A DNA stretch of 32,189 nt. Source: an uncultured Pseudomonadales bacterium. GTDB lineage: Bacteria; Pseudomonadota; Gammaproteobacteria; Pseudomonadales; Pseudohongiellaceae. Numbering within the stretch: the stretch's first letter is position 1; each line of letters begins with the position of its first letter. Below the pieces are notes generated by a model that was not told the origin of the DNA, did no database searches, and was given only the letters and a program-made list of their open reading frames with translations. The stretch spans positions 1 through 32,189 of the forward strand of contig CASQMQ010000001.1 in NCBI GenBank assembly GCA_949430125.1, given 5' to 3'. Made by a program: the position numbers and the translations under genes. Positions 1 to 8,309 of the stretch are shown piece by piece.

Positions 1-110
1 AGAAAATGCAGACATTCTTAATAAATGTACTATCCATAAAAATGCTTTTCTATAAAAGTACCAATTAATAAAAGTATTAACTAAAAAAGGAGCATGGTGT
101 TGCTGCGAGC
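1..110. other. AT-rich edge, no gene seen
   Basis: This short AT-rich stretch lies downstream of the cupin pseudogene, which is transcribed leftwards and stops at 111. I see no convincing reading frame, hairpin with a T-run, or repeat in it. It may hold the end of a neighbouring intergenic region, but the window edge prevents a decision. Confidence 0.4.
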
Positions 111-566
111 CTAGTCGTCAGACGAATGGATTACCCAGAATTTCTCAAAACCATCCGTATCCCAGGTTCCTGTCCATTCCTTGGGCATTGTTATAGCTTC
201 GCCCCGCGGAGCACTGTCATAATGCTCCCCGTCGGCGGAAGTCAGGGTGACACTCCCCGCTGAGGAAATACATAAATTCATCGACACCGTACGGCTCGCT
301 GATCTCGAAGCGAGTTATAGTGGAGCGATACATGCCACTATGAAATTTTCCATCGCTACTCGCCATCGAAGTGACGACTTGCAGTCTCGTGGCCATCTGC
401 GTGTGTAGTTTCTGTTACATCGTCGCGCTGAAAGAGCATTCCTGCTGCATCGTCTTTAGTGATTTCGGTGGGGAAGACAGTTCTCGACTCCTGGCTATTC
501 GCAATAGCAGGGAAAAGAAGTCCCAGCGCAAAGAAATGCAATCGTTAGTCTGGGTTTCGAAGTCAT
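111..566 (-). pseudogene. Secreted cupin-domain protein, frameshifted
   Basis: The reading frame is broken about three times. An ATG at 566 gives a short start (MTSKPRLTIAFL) that shifts frame near 515-530 into a hydrophobic stretch ending PAIANSQES, which reads as a signal peptide. A second shift near 395-410 leads to ATRLQVVTSMASSDGKFHSG and then EPYGVDEFMYFLSG. A third at a G-run near 255 leads to SVTLTSADGEHYDSAPRGEA and a TAG at 113-111. The tail, with YGVDEFMYFLSG followed by a PRGEAITMPKEWTGTW-type strand, matches the single-cupin fold (Cupin_3-like, as in ureidoglycine aminohydrolase relatives). The domain is short (about 150 residues in all), as is usual for one cupin. Function is unknown; as written it cannot make a full protein. 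Confidence 0.6.
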
Positions 567-674
567 CGTAAGCTCTCTCATTGTACTTTTTAAGCTAAGA
601 ATTGACGCGCTTGGACCGCGTATTTCCAGTGTTCCGTATTTTCTAGGGTGTCTACCTGTGGTCCGCACAGCTGG

Positions 675-2041
675 CTAATATTTTTCGTATCCCAGCCTGC
701 CTGCTGGCCCCGGTAATATTGTTCCGCGTCGAGCCTGGGCAAGTATGGATTCGGGGATTGCATCTCCCACGACGATTCCCTGCGGCTCTGGCTTGGTGAA
801 GTAATAGCGGGCGTTCATCATTTCATCTGATGATTTAGGTCCCCAACGAACTTCGGCTGTAGGGTCAGGGTTCGCTAGATTTTCAGCGGAGTTGTCAAAC
901 CACCAGGTCACATGCATTTTTGCTCCCGCTGGAAGTAATCTCGGCTCATGGTACTCATAGTGGAATTGCCAGTTGAAGTCATAGTCGGGCACCCACAACA
1001 GAGTTTCTAGCTCATCTACACCAGGCAGTTCCAGTTCAATCTTTACGGCCTTGCCGCGATAGTGAGAATGAGGAGCCAGCGCCAGCAGGAGAATCTCTTC
1101 CTCGATGGTGTGCTCATGCGTCGCCATGTAGTTGGGATCGCCTGGTGGAATCACAATGTCCGTGTTCATTGGAATCGTGTTTTGAACCACGTAATCGATT
1201 ACATCACCCGGTTCATAGAAGAGGAGACCACCAACGGTGTTATCTTCCACGGCAGTGCCAGGGCCTGACTGCTTGGCATAGTGCATATTAAGGGTAATAA
1301 ATGGATCCGAGGGTACAAGAAAGCCCCATCCATCGGGATAGACTTGAGGGCCTCGACCAGGCACGGCTACTCCCAGATAGTTGGAAGTCCCGTGGTGCAT
1401 TGTGGAGCTGCCGGGCCGAATCTCTGATGCTTGAGCCCATTGATGCTTGCTCAAATCACCGCCAGTACGGTGCATGAGTATCGTGGGTTGCCAATCTGAT
1501 GCTTCTTCGCATACCTGCACCGGGTCAGCAAAGGCAACTGTCGCATCGGGCACGCCCATCCACCACATGGAACCGTCCGGTGCTAGTGTAGGCTCATTCG
1601 CCGGTGCGCTAAGAGCGAGTTCATCTGCAGTACTAGGCTGATCCTCGGCATCACCTTCAAGTGCACCTGCCTCAACCCACCCGATCAGAAGCTGCTTGTC
1701 CTCATCAGAGATATAACGCTCGTTCTTGAATGTTCCCTGATGTTGTTGGTGCGCTCCCCAAGGAGGCATTGACCCGTTTTTTAGTCGCAGGGATATCAAT
1801 GGTGCCCAAATTTTTGCTTCCTCAAAATTCAGGACAGAAAACGGTGCTTGCACGCCGCCCAGATTGGACCTTCCGGCCGATGGCATTCGGCGCAGTTGCG
1901 ACTTAATGCATCTAGGGCTTCCCCGTAATAAGTCGGCTCATCTGAGGACTGCGCCAAAGCTCCTGTTGAGGCACTGAGCAGAACTGCTAGCGGAAAGAAT
2001 ATTCTAGTAATCAGATAAAGGTGTTTGTATTGTCTATTCAT
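675..2041 (-). pseudogene. Cytochrome c / copper type II monooxygenase-like secreted protein, one frameshift
   Basis: The ATG at 2041 begins a signal peptide (residues 1-30, ending TGALAQ). A haem c motif CAECH follows at about residue 50. The frame breaks at about 1870-1885 and continues in another frame (RSNLGGVQAPFS) to a TAG at 677-675. The rebuilt protein is about 455 residues. The downstream part has GSMPPWGAHQQHQGTF and the C-terminal signature of ascorbate-dependent copper type II monooxygenase-like domains: MHHGTSN, then APHSHYRGK, YDFNWQFHYE and WWFDNSAENLANPDPT. Related proteins carry the same cytochrome-plus-monooxygenase pairing; their substrates are not established. The gene starts 44 bases from a copy of the TetR-type operator (2085-2130), so it was probably once in that regulon. 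A fragment of a sister copy lies at 15255-15353. The frameshift sits in a GGAAGG context and could be a mutation or a base-calling error. Confidence 0.75.
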
Positions 2042-2084
2042 ACTATTTTCCCTACGTTTGATCTGGTTGACTTATTTTCCGTGG

Positions 2085-2130
2085 TTGGCATGTCAGATGA
2101 CATGCTGCAGCATGTCATCTGACATGTCAA
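2085..2130. promoter_or_regulatory. 46-bp double operator, copy 1
   Basis: This near-perfect palindrome has its inner 38 bp (2089-2126) perfectly self-complementary. It contains two TGTCA-N2-TGACA half-palindromes 22 bp apart, the layout expected for two TetR dimers on the same DNA face. It is almost identical to the element at 4197-4242 beside the tetR gene. Here it sits between the leftward cytochrome/monooxygenase gene and a truncated cyclase leader (2231). Binding by the neighbouring TetR is inference. Confidence 0.7.
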
Positions 2131-2230
2131 GGTTTCGGCAATAGCGATGGTTGTTAGAAAAAGAACATTTAGCACACATCCTAACATTGCCTGTAGTAAT
2201 CAATTATTTATTTCCACTATAGCTTGGGCG
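2131..2230 (+). repeat. Duplicated promoter region (matches 4243-4342)
   Basis: These 100 bases align without gaps to the 100 bases between the second operator and the cyclase start codon, with about 15 differences by eye (about 85% identity). Shared blocks include GTTAGAAAAAGAACAT and TATTTCCACTATAG. It is a duplicated cyclase promoter and leader that has since diverged. Confidence 0.75.
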
Positions 2231-2314
2231 ATGACAAAAGTGCTTGGATATCAATATTCGATTTGGAAAACTCTACTGGTGTTAATGCCTTTACGATTTC
2301 GCGAGACAACTTAG
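2231..2314 (+). pseudogene. Truncated cyclase leader, relic of a second cyclase copy
   Basis: The ATG at 2231 opens a 27-residue frame whose first part (VLGYQYSIWKTLL) matches the signal peptide of the intact cyclase at 4343 (ILGYHYSNWKTLF), in both protein and DNA. The match fades after about 65 bases and a TAG follows at 2312. The rest of the enzyme is absent: the next 200 bases carry no cyclase motif. It is therefore the stump of a duplicated cyclase gene whose body was deleted or replaced. It would make at most a useless signal-peptide fragment. Confidence 0.7.
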
Positions 2315-2317
2315 AGC

Positions 2318-2455
2318 ATGATGTTGGTTGAGATTAAGCTCGAAGATTCTGTTAAATCAGAAGAGGTGGAGAACCTGCAAAAATATTTTGGGGAACGAGT
2401 TACAGCAAGACAATTGTTGGCATGTAAGACCCAGCTACAAATTAGCGGTAGATGA
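2318..2455 (+). CDS. Possible 45-residue peptide, unrecognised
   Basis: Directly after the cyclase stump an open frame starts at a double ATG (2318, 2321) and encodes about 45 residues, including EDSVKSEEVENLQKYFGERV and ending TQLQISGR. It is charged and probably helical, with no signal peptide. No clear ribosome binding site precedes it. It could be the tail of a lost gene brought in by the rearrangement that removed the cyclase body. I do not recognise it, and it may not be expressed. Confidence 0.2.
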   Translation: MMLVEIKLEDSVKSEEVENLQKYFGERVTARQLLACKTQLQISGR

Positions 2456-2508
2456 TGCTTAGAGCCTCGCTTTGAAATTTCATAGTAGATTTCTGTTCAA
2501 TAGGGAAA

Positions 2509-3479
2509 TTATTGTTGTTGCTTCTCAAGATGTCGGGCTGCTCGGAGTATATTTTCCAAGCCATAGTTTCCTTCATGGCAGGCAAATTCATAGAGGGGCT
2601 CGCCACCTTTAACCATTGGGAAAGACACTGTCCATGGTTGCTCCCAAGTAGTGTCGTCGGTGACGGTAAATTCATATTGCAATCTATCGTCGGCGATTCT
2701 TGTGTAGCGTTCTTCCAAATGTAAATTGGAACCTGAGCGGCGGAAGCTAGATTTTGCAGAGAAGTTTGTCGTCTCAACAACTAAGTGTTTCCCCAATCCA
2801 GTGCCCTCGAGCATCGCCATGCCATTGGGTAATGTTATCCGGAATGTGAGGGCGCCCATCGAGGGGAATAATGCGCACGTCATGCACCATCTCAGTGAGA
2901 ATCATCACTTCATTGGCAGTCTGAACTATTTGAATATTGTTATTGTAGGCTTGTGGGAGCATTCCCTGAGGCATGCCCCAGGTAAGGCAACGCTCATTCA
3001 GACTACGATCAGTCCAACTGTCGGCGGAACCTCTGCTTCCACGGAGTTGTTGCGCGGCTGCAGCGCGCTCAACGGCAGCTTGTGTGTAGGCTGGAATGCG
3101 TCCGTTCGGAGGGTCGACGACTAGAGACGTTTGTCCGGTTGCCAGAACAGCTTGAGCCATAGTCCAAGTCTTGCGGATCATGCACCGTTATTCCAGCGCG
3201 GCGGGCATCCAATGGTTTGCCATCCTCTCGAGCAGCGCTTGCCTTTTCGTAAGCAATTATTTCTTCCGCCGTGAGAAAAGCTTTGTCCGCGAAACGTTCA
3301 GGCCTTTCTAAGGGTGTAATGGTGCGTCGATCCCAGACCCCTTGGATATCCGGATGCCCCCAGGGAGTTTTACCTGCGGTAAACACACGGCTGCCGGCAG
3401 CTTGTGCCCACCCTAGCTGGGGAGTGAAAACCAGGACCAGAAGAGTGGCAGCAAGGAGATTCGAACGTTGTTCCAGCAT
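2509..3479 (-). pseudogene. Secreted conserved protein of unknown function, two frameshifts
   Basis: The ATG at 3479 starts a signal peptide (about 26 residues, ending QLGWAQ) and then TPWGHPDIQGVWDRRTITPL. The frame shifts at about 3145 into VVDPPNGRIPAYTQ, LNERCLTWGMPQGMLPQ, AYNNNIQIVQT and IIPLDGRPHIPDNITQWHGD. It shifts again at about 2790, where one extra base in CTTAGTTG changes the conserved LVVETTNF region, and ends YEFACHEGNYGLENILRAAR with a stop at 2509. I recognise this set of motifs as a widespread secreted family with no established function. The rebuilt length, about 320 residues, is normal for the family. It lies directly downstream of tetR on the same strand (50-base gap), suggesting co-transcription before decay. 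Confidence 0.7.
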
Positions 3480-3528
3480 AATTTATCTCGGCTCAAATTA
3501 ATTGCTGCATTCAAACCTGTTTCGTCAA

Positions 3529-4185
3529 CTAGGATTGTTTTTCCGGTTTGCCGTACTTTGCATCGGCCATTTCGATAAGGGCGTCATGGACCTCATCAGC
3601 CTCAACGCCCCACTTATGGATTTCGCCTCGTAGCAGCCTCGACCCTCTGAGCATCAACATAATTGCCAATACTTCTGCACGCGGTGTCTCACGCTGGAGA
3701 TCTGCGAGCAGCCTTCTCTACTACATTAATGTACGTATCAAAGATCTCAGCCTGCAGCTCCTCCATTATCGGTTCGACCTGGGCCATCGCGTACAACTGT
3801 GGGAGCAAATTCCCCGAATGAAGCGCAGAACCAGGAGCATCTTCTAGAACCAGCCGCATGAAACCCTGGAGGGTCGGCGGCCTGTCCTCGGGAGCCATCG
3901 GCGCCCAAGACTGGGTCGTACTGATCAAGTATATAGACTGTTCAGTGCACGCAGCATGTCAGCCCAGGTGCTGAAATGGTATTGCAGCGCACCCAGTGTT
4001 ATGCCGCTGGCACGCGCCAGAGCTCGCATCGACAGCTTGCCGTAGCCTTCTGCTGCTATGATCTCGACCGCTTGCTGGAGAATTTGTTGTTTGCGATCAG
4101 GACCAGCCTGTTTTTTCCGTTTGACACGCTTTTCTTGCGTTTGATTTGATCGATTTGATTTTCCTGCGTTTGATTTGATTGACAT
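3529..4185 (-). pseudogene. TetR-family regulator, two frameshifts
   Basis: The start chosen is the ATG at 4185, because CAGGAA lies five bases before it; an ATG at 4203 falls inside the operator. A basic N-terminus precedes a TetR helix-turn-helix with ILQQAVEIIAAEGYGKLSMR, ARASGITLGALQYHFSTW. Shifts near 3935-3965 and near 3700 move into PTLQGFMRLVLEDAPGSAL and then DLQRETPRAEVLAIMLMLRG, ending ALIEMADAKYGKPEKQS. The rebuilt length of about 215 residues is typical. It faces the intact cyclase operon across a 46-bp operator, so it should repress that operon and itself. As written only the DNA-binding domain could be made, so the regulon may be derepressed, or the shifts may be sequence errors. 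Confidence 0.75.
4130..4179 (-). repeat. 21-bp direct repeat inside tetR N-terminus
   Basis: Two 21-base copies (4159-4179 and 4130-4150), differing at one base, begin 29 bases apart. Because 29 is not a multiple of three, the second copy is read in a different frame. They encode the Ser/Asn/Lys-rich tail ahead of the helix-turn-helix. It looks like a local slippage duplication. Confidence 0.6.
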
Positions 4186-4196
4186 AATTTCCTGTG

Positions 4197-4242
4197 TTGA
4201 CATGTCAGATGACATGCTGCAACATGTCATCTGACATGTCAA
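4197..4242. promoter_or_regulatory. 46-bp double operator between tetR and cyclase, copy 2
   Basis: This palindrome has a single central mismatch. It contains TGTCAGATGACA (4203-4214) and TGTCATCTGACA (4225-4236), centres 22 bp apart, about two helical turns. It lies 12 bases from the tetR start and about 100 bases before the cyclase start, the usual position for an autoregulating TetR repressor. Each end also spells TTGACA pointing inwards, so the operator may overlap -35 elements. TetR binding is inferred from position and symmetry. Confidence 0.75.
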
Positions 4243-4342
4243 GGTTTCGGGAATAGCGGTGGTGGTTAGAAAAAGAACATATAACTCACATCCTAACATT
4301 TCTCGGATTAATCAATTAATTATTTCCACTATAGGTTGGCCC

Positions 4343-5428
4343 ATGAGAAAAATACTTGGATATCACTATTCGAATTGGAAAACTCTGTTTGCGATATTGC
4401 CTTTGTGCCTGGTCGGATTTTCTGCGGCTCAGGAATTTCAGGCACACCCTTCAACTCAGCTGCCATCAAGATTAGTTACACTGGATATCTTGAAGCAGTG
4501 GGAGAGTGAATTATCCAACTGGGGACGTTGGGGGCCTGATGATCAGCGTGGCACGCTGAACCTGATTACTCCGGAAAAAACGCGCCAGGCTGCTGATTTG
4601 GTACTGACTGGCGAGACAGTCACCTTGCAGCATTTCATCCTCGAAGAGAAGACTATTGATAGTCAGGCATATGGTGACTACGAGCACTGGATGACCAATC
4701 TCGAACTGATTGACGGGAAAGTTACACCGGTGCGAGTTAAAGATGGGGAAGAGCCCAACTTCGCCATGGATGGAGTGCAGTTTGAACTGCACGACGGCAT
4801 GATGTCCCACGTCGATGCGCTATGCCACTACCGCACTGAAGTAGATGGTGAATATGTCATCTTCAATGGCTATCCACAAAACCTGACTTCTTCGGGATGT
4901 GAAGACCTGGCAATCGACCGCATGGGAACCTCCTATGTTACCCGTGGAATTTTGGTAGATATGCCATTGATGCGAGGGGTGGACTGGTTGGAGCCCAGTA
5001 CTCCTATTTATGTGGAAGACCTGGAAGCCTGGGAAGAATTTGCCGGCGTTAAAATCGGCAGTGGCGATGCCCTGTTTATTCGCGGTGGCCGTTGGGCTCT
5101 GCGCGACGCCAAAGGCCCATGGGCCTATGGGCAAGGCGGTGCCGGTCTGCATGCATCGGTATTGCCCTGGTTGAAGGAACGTGACATCGCCATACTGATA
5201 AGTGATGCAGCGAATGATGTCCAACCATCCGGTGTAGCAGGTATTGGAAGGCCCGTTCATCAGCTCACCCAAGTAAATCTGGGTTTACCCATTGTTGACA
5301 ACGGTTATATGCAAGAGGTCGCCGAAGTTGCCGAGCGTCTGGGCCGGTGGGAATTCATGACTTCGATTCAGATTAACCCCATAAAAGGCGGCACTGCCAG
5401 CCCGTTTAATGCTCACGCCACGTTTTAA
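4343..5428 (+). CDS. Secreted cyclase-family (kynurenine formamidase-like) metal hydrolase
   Basis: This 361-residue protein starts at the ATG at 4343, preferred over an upstream GTG because a clear signal peptide begins here (hydrophobic residues 14-28, ending FSAAQ). The mature protein has NWGRWGPDDQRGTLNLITPE (about residues 59-78) and the metal-site motif HDGMMSHVDALCH (150-162), a variant of the HxGTHxDxxxH motif of the cyclase / kynurenine formamidase fold. Members hydrolyse amide or lactone bonds with a metal ion; the substrate here is unknown and the protein is probably periplasmic. It heads a plus-strand cluster with the NTF2-like, FAH, FMN dehydrogenase and PQQ genes. The palindrome at 4197-4242 probably controls it. 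A paralogue lies at 19154 and a truncated copy at 2231. Confidence 0.85.
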   Translation: MRKILGYHYSNWKTLFAILPLCLVGFSAAQEFQAHPSTQLPSRLVTLDILKQWESELSNWGRWGPDDQRGTLNLITPEKTRQAADLVLTGETVTLQHFILEEKTIDSQAYGDYEHWMTNLELIDGKVTPVRVKDGEEPNFAMDGVQFELHDGMMSHVDALCHYRTEVDGEYVIFNGYPQNLTSSGCEDLAIDRMGTSYVTRGILVDMPLMRGVDWLEPSTPIYVEDLEAWEEFAGVKIGSGDALFIRGGRWALRDAKGPWAYGQGGAGLHASVLPWLKERDIAILISDAANDVQPSGVAGIGRPVHQLTQVNLGLPIVDNGYMQEVAEVAERLGRWEFMTSIQINPIKGGTASPFNAHATF

Positions 5429-5469
5429 GCATGCGCCATATTTAGGAAAACCACGCAGCGCTTTGAGTA

Positions 5470-5505
5470 TCAGTTCGTCATCAGCTTATGCCGCTGACGA
5501 ACTGA
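5470..5505 (+). other. Stable hairpin after the cyclase gene
   Basis: TCAGTTCGTCA-T-CAGC and GCTGACGAACTGA form a stem of about 13 pairs with one bulged base and a short loop. No T-run follows, so it is not a standard intrinsic terminator. It may stabilise the cyclase message or attenuate read-through into the next gene. Confidence 0.5.
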
Positions 5506-5564
5506 TTCGGGTCTGCTGCTGTTGCTTATGACACCCCTATTCGGAACAAGAAAGGATGGAGGCT

Positions 5565-6065
5565 ATGACATCACTGTTACTATTTAACACTCTATTTGAC
5601 GCCCTATTTAAAAAAGCTGGCCAGATAAAGTTTCTGTTCTTTATGGCGGGACTGTTCGTCGCGACGACGGGCAGTGCAATCGCGCAATCATCTACGGCAG
5701 AAGCGGAATTATTAGCGGTGCAGCAAGAACGATTCGAAGCAGCGATTTTCAAGGACATCTCCAAACTCGAGCAGATGGTGGCCGAGGAAGTGCGTTACTG
5801 CCACACCACAGGTGCAGTTGATACCAAGGCCTCTTATCTGGAAACGGTAAGGACAGGAGGAATCGGCTGGCTGGAAGTTAATCCCATCGGCATGGAAGCT
5901 CGCATCTATGGTGATGTAGGTATCATCGCTGGCGAGGTAAAACAGAAGATCACTGTGGGTGGAAGGGCTGAGCCTATCGATATGCACATTCGGACAATAG
6001 ATGTTTACGTAAAACGCGGTGGGCGCTGGCAACTCACAGAATTTCAGGCATCAAATGTTCGGTAA
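5565..6065 (+). CDS. Exported NTF2-like (SnoaL/DUF4440-type) protein
   Basis: About 166 residues from the ATG at 5565, which has AAGAAAGG nine bases upstream; an in-frame ATG at 5556 would add three residues but directly abuts that site. A hydrophobic export segment (KFLFFMAGLFVATTGSAIAQ) is preceded by an unusually long N-region. The mature part reads LAVQQERFEAAIFKDISKLE, VRYCHTTGAVDTKASYLETV and ends KRGGRWQLTEFQAS, the usual pattern of the NTF2-like cone fold. Members bind or isomerise small ligands or are dehydratase-like; no catalytic role can be assigned. It stops one base into the ATG at 6065, so it is tightly coupled to the FAH gene. Confidence 0.75.
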   Translation: MTSLLLFNTLFDALFKKAGQIKFLFFMAGLFVATTGSAIAQSSTAEAELLAVQQERFEAAIFKDISKLEQMVAEEVRYCHTTGAVDTKASYLETVRTGGIGWLEVNPIGMEARIYGDVGIIAGEVKQKITVGGRAEPIDMHIRTIDVYVKRGGRWQLTEFQASNVR

Positions 6066-6118
6066 TGATTGAGCAAAGAAAGCTCAAAATCAAACAAGAC
6101 CTTAATAGGAAATTTGGC

Positions 6119-6949
6119 ATGAAACGTTTATTTACTTTAACAGCAGCTACATTTTTTGCAGTGGTCAGTATTTTCACCAGTGCGCAGGAACTGGAAACTT
6201 TCGTGCGTTATTCGCAGAACGCAGGTGAGATTTCCTGGGGTATGGTACACGGCGACGAAATCTATGAATTGGCGGGTGCGCCTTATAACACGATGGATCA
6301 CACTGGGGTTAAATTCAATCGTAGTGAGGTCAAACTTGAGGCACCGGTCGAGCCGTCTCTGGTGTTCATGACAGGGTTCAACTTCCTCAGCCACATCAGC
6401 GGAGACCCGGCTGAAATTCCTGCCCTTTTCACCGTTCCCGCAAATTCAATAGTTGGTCCTGAAGATCCAATCGTACGACCCATAGGATCTGGGAACTTGC
6501 ACTACGAAGCAGAAATGGCAATCGTGATAGGTAAGCGCGCCGAGAATGTGACAGTGGAAGAAGCTGGCGATTACATTTTTGGGGTAACCGCTGGTAACGA
6601 TGTCAGCGAACGCGCCTGGCAGGCTGGCGACTTTCAAGTTGTGCGTGCAAAAGGATCACGCGGATTCAATGCAGTAGGACCGGTACTAGTTAAAGGAGTC
6701 GACTACAAGAACGTCCAAATCACCGGCCGCCTAAATGGCGAGGTCGTGCAGGGGGGGAACTCTTCTGATCTGATCTTCGACATGGAAGAAATGGTCAGTT
6801 ATATATCTCAATATTTCACGCTGGAACCCGGCGATATGATCTGGTCCGGCACCATGGGCGCCACCCAGGCAATGGTTCCGGGTGACGTTTACGAAGTCGA
6901 ATTATCAGACGTGGGTATATTAAGAAACGAAGTTGTACAAGCCCAATAA
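6119..6949 (+). CDS. Exported fumarylacetoacetate hydrolase-family protein
   Basis: A 276-residue protein starting at the ATG at 6119, which has AGGA eight bases upstream; an earlier in-frame ATG at 6065 would bury the signal peptide. Residues 1-22 (MKRLFTLTAATFF... ending TSAQ) form a Sec signal, unusual because FAH-family enzymes are normally cytoplasmic. The catalytic core is present: YEAEMAIVIGKR, giving metal ligands Glu130 and Glu132, GVTAGNDVSER with Asp161, and YFTLEPGDMIWSGT near the end. The family cleaves C-C bonds of beta-diketones or acylpyruvates, or hydrates related keto acids, using Mg2+ or Mn2+. In this operon it may cleave a diketone made by the PQQ dehydrogenase (inference). 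Between GND and the C-terminus, RAKGSRGFNAVGPVL replaces the more usual KSFD-type segment. Confidence 0.85.
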   Translation: MKRLFTLTAATFFAVVSIFTSAQELETFVRYSQNAGEISWGMVHGDEIYELAGAPYNTMDHTGVKFNRSEVKLEAPVEPSLVFMTGFNFLSHISGDPAEIPALFTVPANSIVGPEDPIVRPIGSGNLHYEAEMAIVIGKRAENVTVEEAGDYIFGVTAGNDVSERAWQAGDFQVVRAKGSRGFNAVGPVLVKGVDYKNVQITGRLNGEVVQGGNSSDLIFDMEEMVSYISQYFTLEPGDMIWSGTMGATQAMVPGDVYEVELSDVGILRNEVVQAQ

Positions 6950-6975
6950 CCCCAGAGTTATCAACGGAGGATTTC

Positions 6976-8203
6976 ATGTTACAGCGCCGTAAATTTCTCA
7001 AATTCCTGGCTGCCAGTCCCTTAATTACCAATTATTCTGCGTTTGCGCAGGAAGTAGAAGAAACACTTGGGGAGCGTCTCACCGATCCGTCGGAGGTGAT
7101 CAATGTCTGGGAGATGGAAGCAGTAGCCCGCTCTAAAGTGCCACCTGCGCATATGGGGTTTCTGTCTACGGGCACGGACAGTGATGGCACTTTAAGGGCA
7201 AATCGTGAAGGGTATACGCGGTTTCAGATTCGGCCCAAACGGTTAGTGGATGTGAGTAACATCGACCTATCGGTCAATGTACTTGGCGCCGAAGCCGACT
7301 CGCCGATTTTTCTCTGTCCCGTTGGCGGTCAAGGGGCTTTTCATGGCGATGCAGAATTGGCAGTTGCCAGGGCGGCAAAGGCCAAAGGTCAGCAGATGAT
7401 TTTGTCGACCATGGCTACTACATCTATCGAGGCGGGTAGCAGAAGCTCGTGACAACCCACTATGGTTTCAACTGTATGCCATGGATGCCATTGGTACTTG
7501 GGAAAATAGTGAAATAATGCTGAGAAGAGCAGAAGCCGCAGGTTGCACGGCAGTAGCCCTAACAATTGATCTACCTGCAATCGCGCGCAACACAGAAACC
7601 CAAACGATCATGACACGGGAAGATGAAAGGGACTGTGAAGTTTGCCACTCAGTGATGCCGAGGAAGCCAGCCCTGCAAGGTCTCAATTTTAGCAAAATGG
7701 GTACCTTCAATCCTGCTATGACGTGGGATGTGATTGGCAAGATAAAAGAAGTAACCAACATGAAGGTCCTTATTAAGGGTCTCGAAGTAGACTCTGATGC
7801 AACACTAGCTGTCCAACATGGCGCTGATGGCATCATCGTATCCAATCATGGCGGCCGTGCGACAGACACTGGACGAGGCTCTATCGAATGCTTGCCAGAG
7901 GTTATCGCTGCAGTGAATGGGCAGATTCCGGTCATCGTCGATGGGGGTATTCGTCGCGGGACCGATGTGTTTAAAGCGCTGGCATTGGGAGCATCTGCGG
8001 TAGGAATAGGCCGCCCTTATGTCTGGGGCTTGGGTGCCTTTGGTCAGGCGGGTGTAGAACGGGTTCTGGATATGTTGAATCGTGAATTGATAATTACTAT
8101 GACAGGAAGTGGCACTCCCGCCATCGCTGACATTGGCTCGTCCAGTGTTCTGGATGTGGGTCATAGAGTGCCGCATGGCACTTTGGGTAGAGAAATTCTT
8201 TAG
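6976..8203 (+). pseudogene. Tat-exported FMN-dependent alpha-hydroxyacid dehydrogenase, one frameshift
   Basis: The ATG at 6976 follows a good GGAGG. The N-terminus QRRKFLKFLAAS is a twin-arginine signal, fitting export of a folded flavoprotein. The frame runs to STMATTSIEAG, then hits a TGA. Removing one G from the GGG at about 7433-7435 restores EAVAEARDNPLWFQLYAMDA and continues to the stop at 8203. The second half has the FMN and active-site signature VSNHGGRATDTGRGSIE (catalytic His and Arg in NHGGR), VIVDGGIRRGTDVFKALALG and AVGIGRPYVWGL. This is the lactate/glycolate/mandelate oxidase family, most like lactate oxidase or lactate monooxygenase types. The rebuilt length is about 408 residues. 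The single homopolymer indel could be a sequencing error. Exported family members would pass electrons to the respiratory chain or to oxygen (inference). Confidence 0.8.
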
Positions 8204-8309
8204 CGAGGGAGTAGTTATTTCTTTGCCTGCTCGCTGCGTCAGTTACCTTACGAGCGGTAGGTAATAAATCTTAAAGATTCTGGCTTATAAAATGATGAGG
8301 AGATCGACT

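Noticed and set aside
4820-5272. A 150-codon open frame on the minus strand opposite the cyclase
   Set aside because: The plus-strand frame has a clear signal peptide and family motifs; the antisense frame has no recognisable domain and no ribosome site.
5470-5505. Intrinsic terminator after the first cyclase
   Set aside because: The stem is strong but no T-run follows, and the next genes appear to belong to the same cluster.
7481-8203. A separate gene starting at the ATG at 7481
   Set aside because: Its sequence is the missing second half of the FMN dehydrogenase; one deleted G rejoins both parts.
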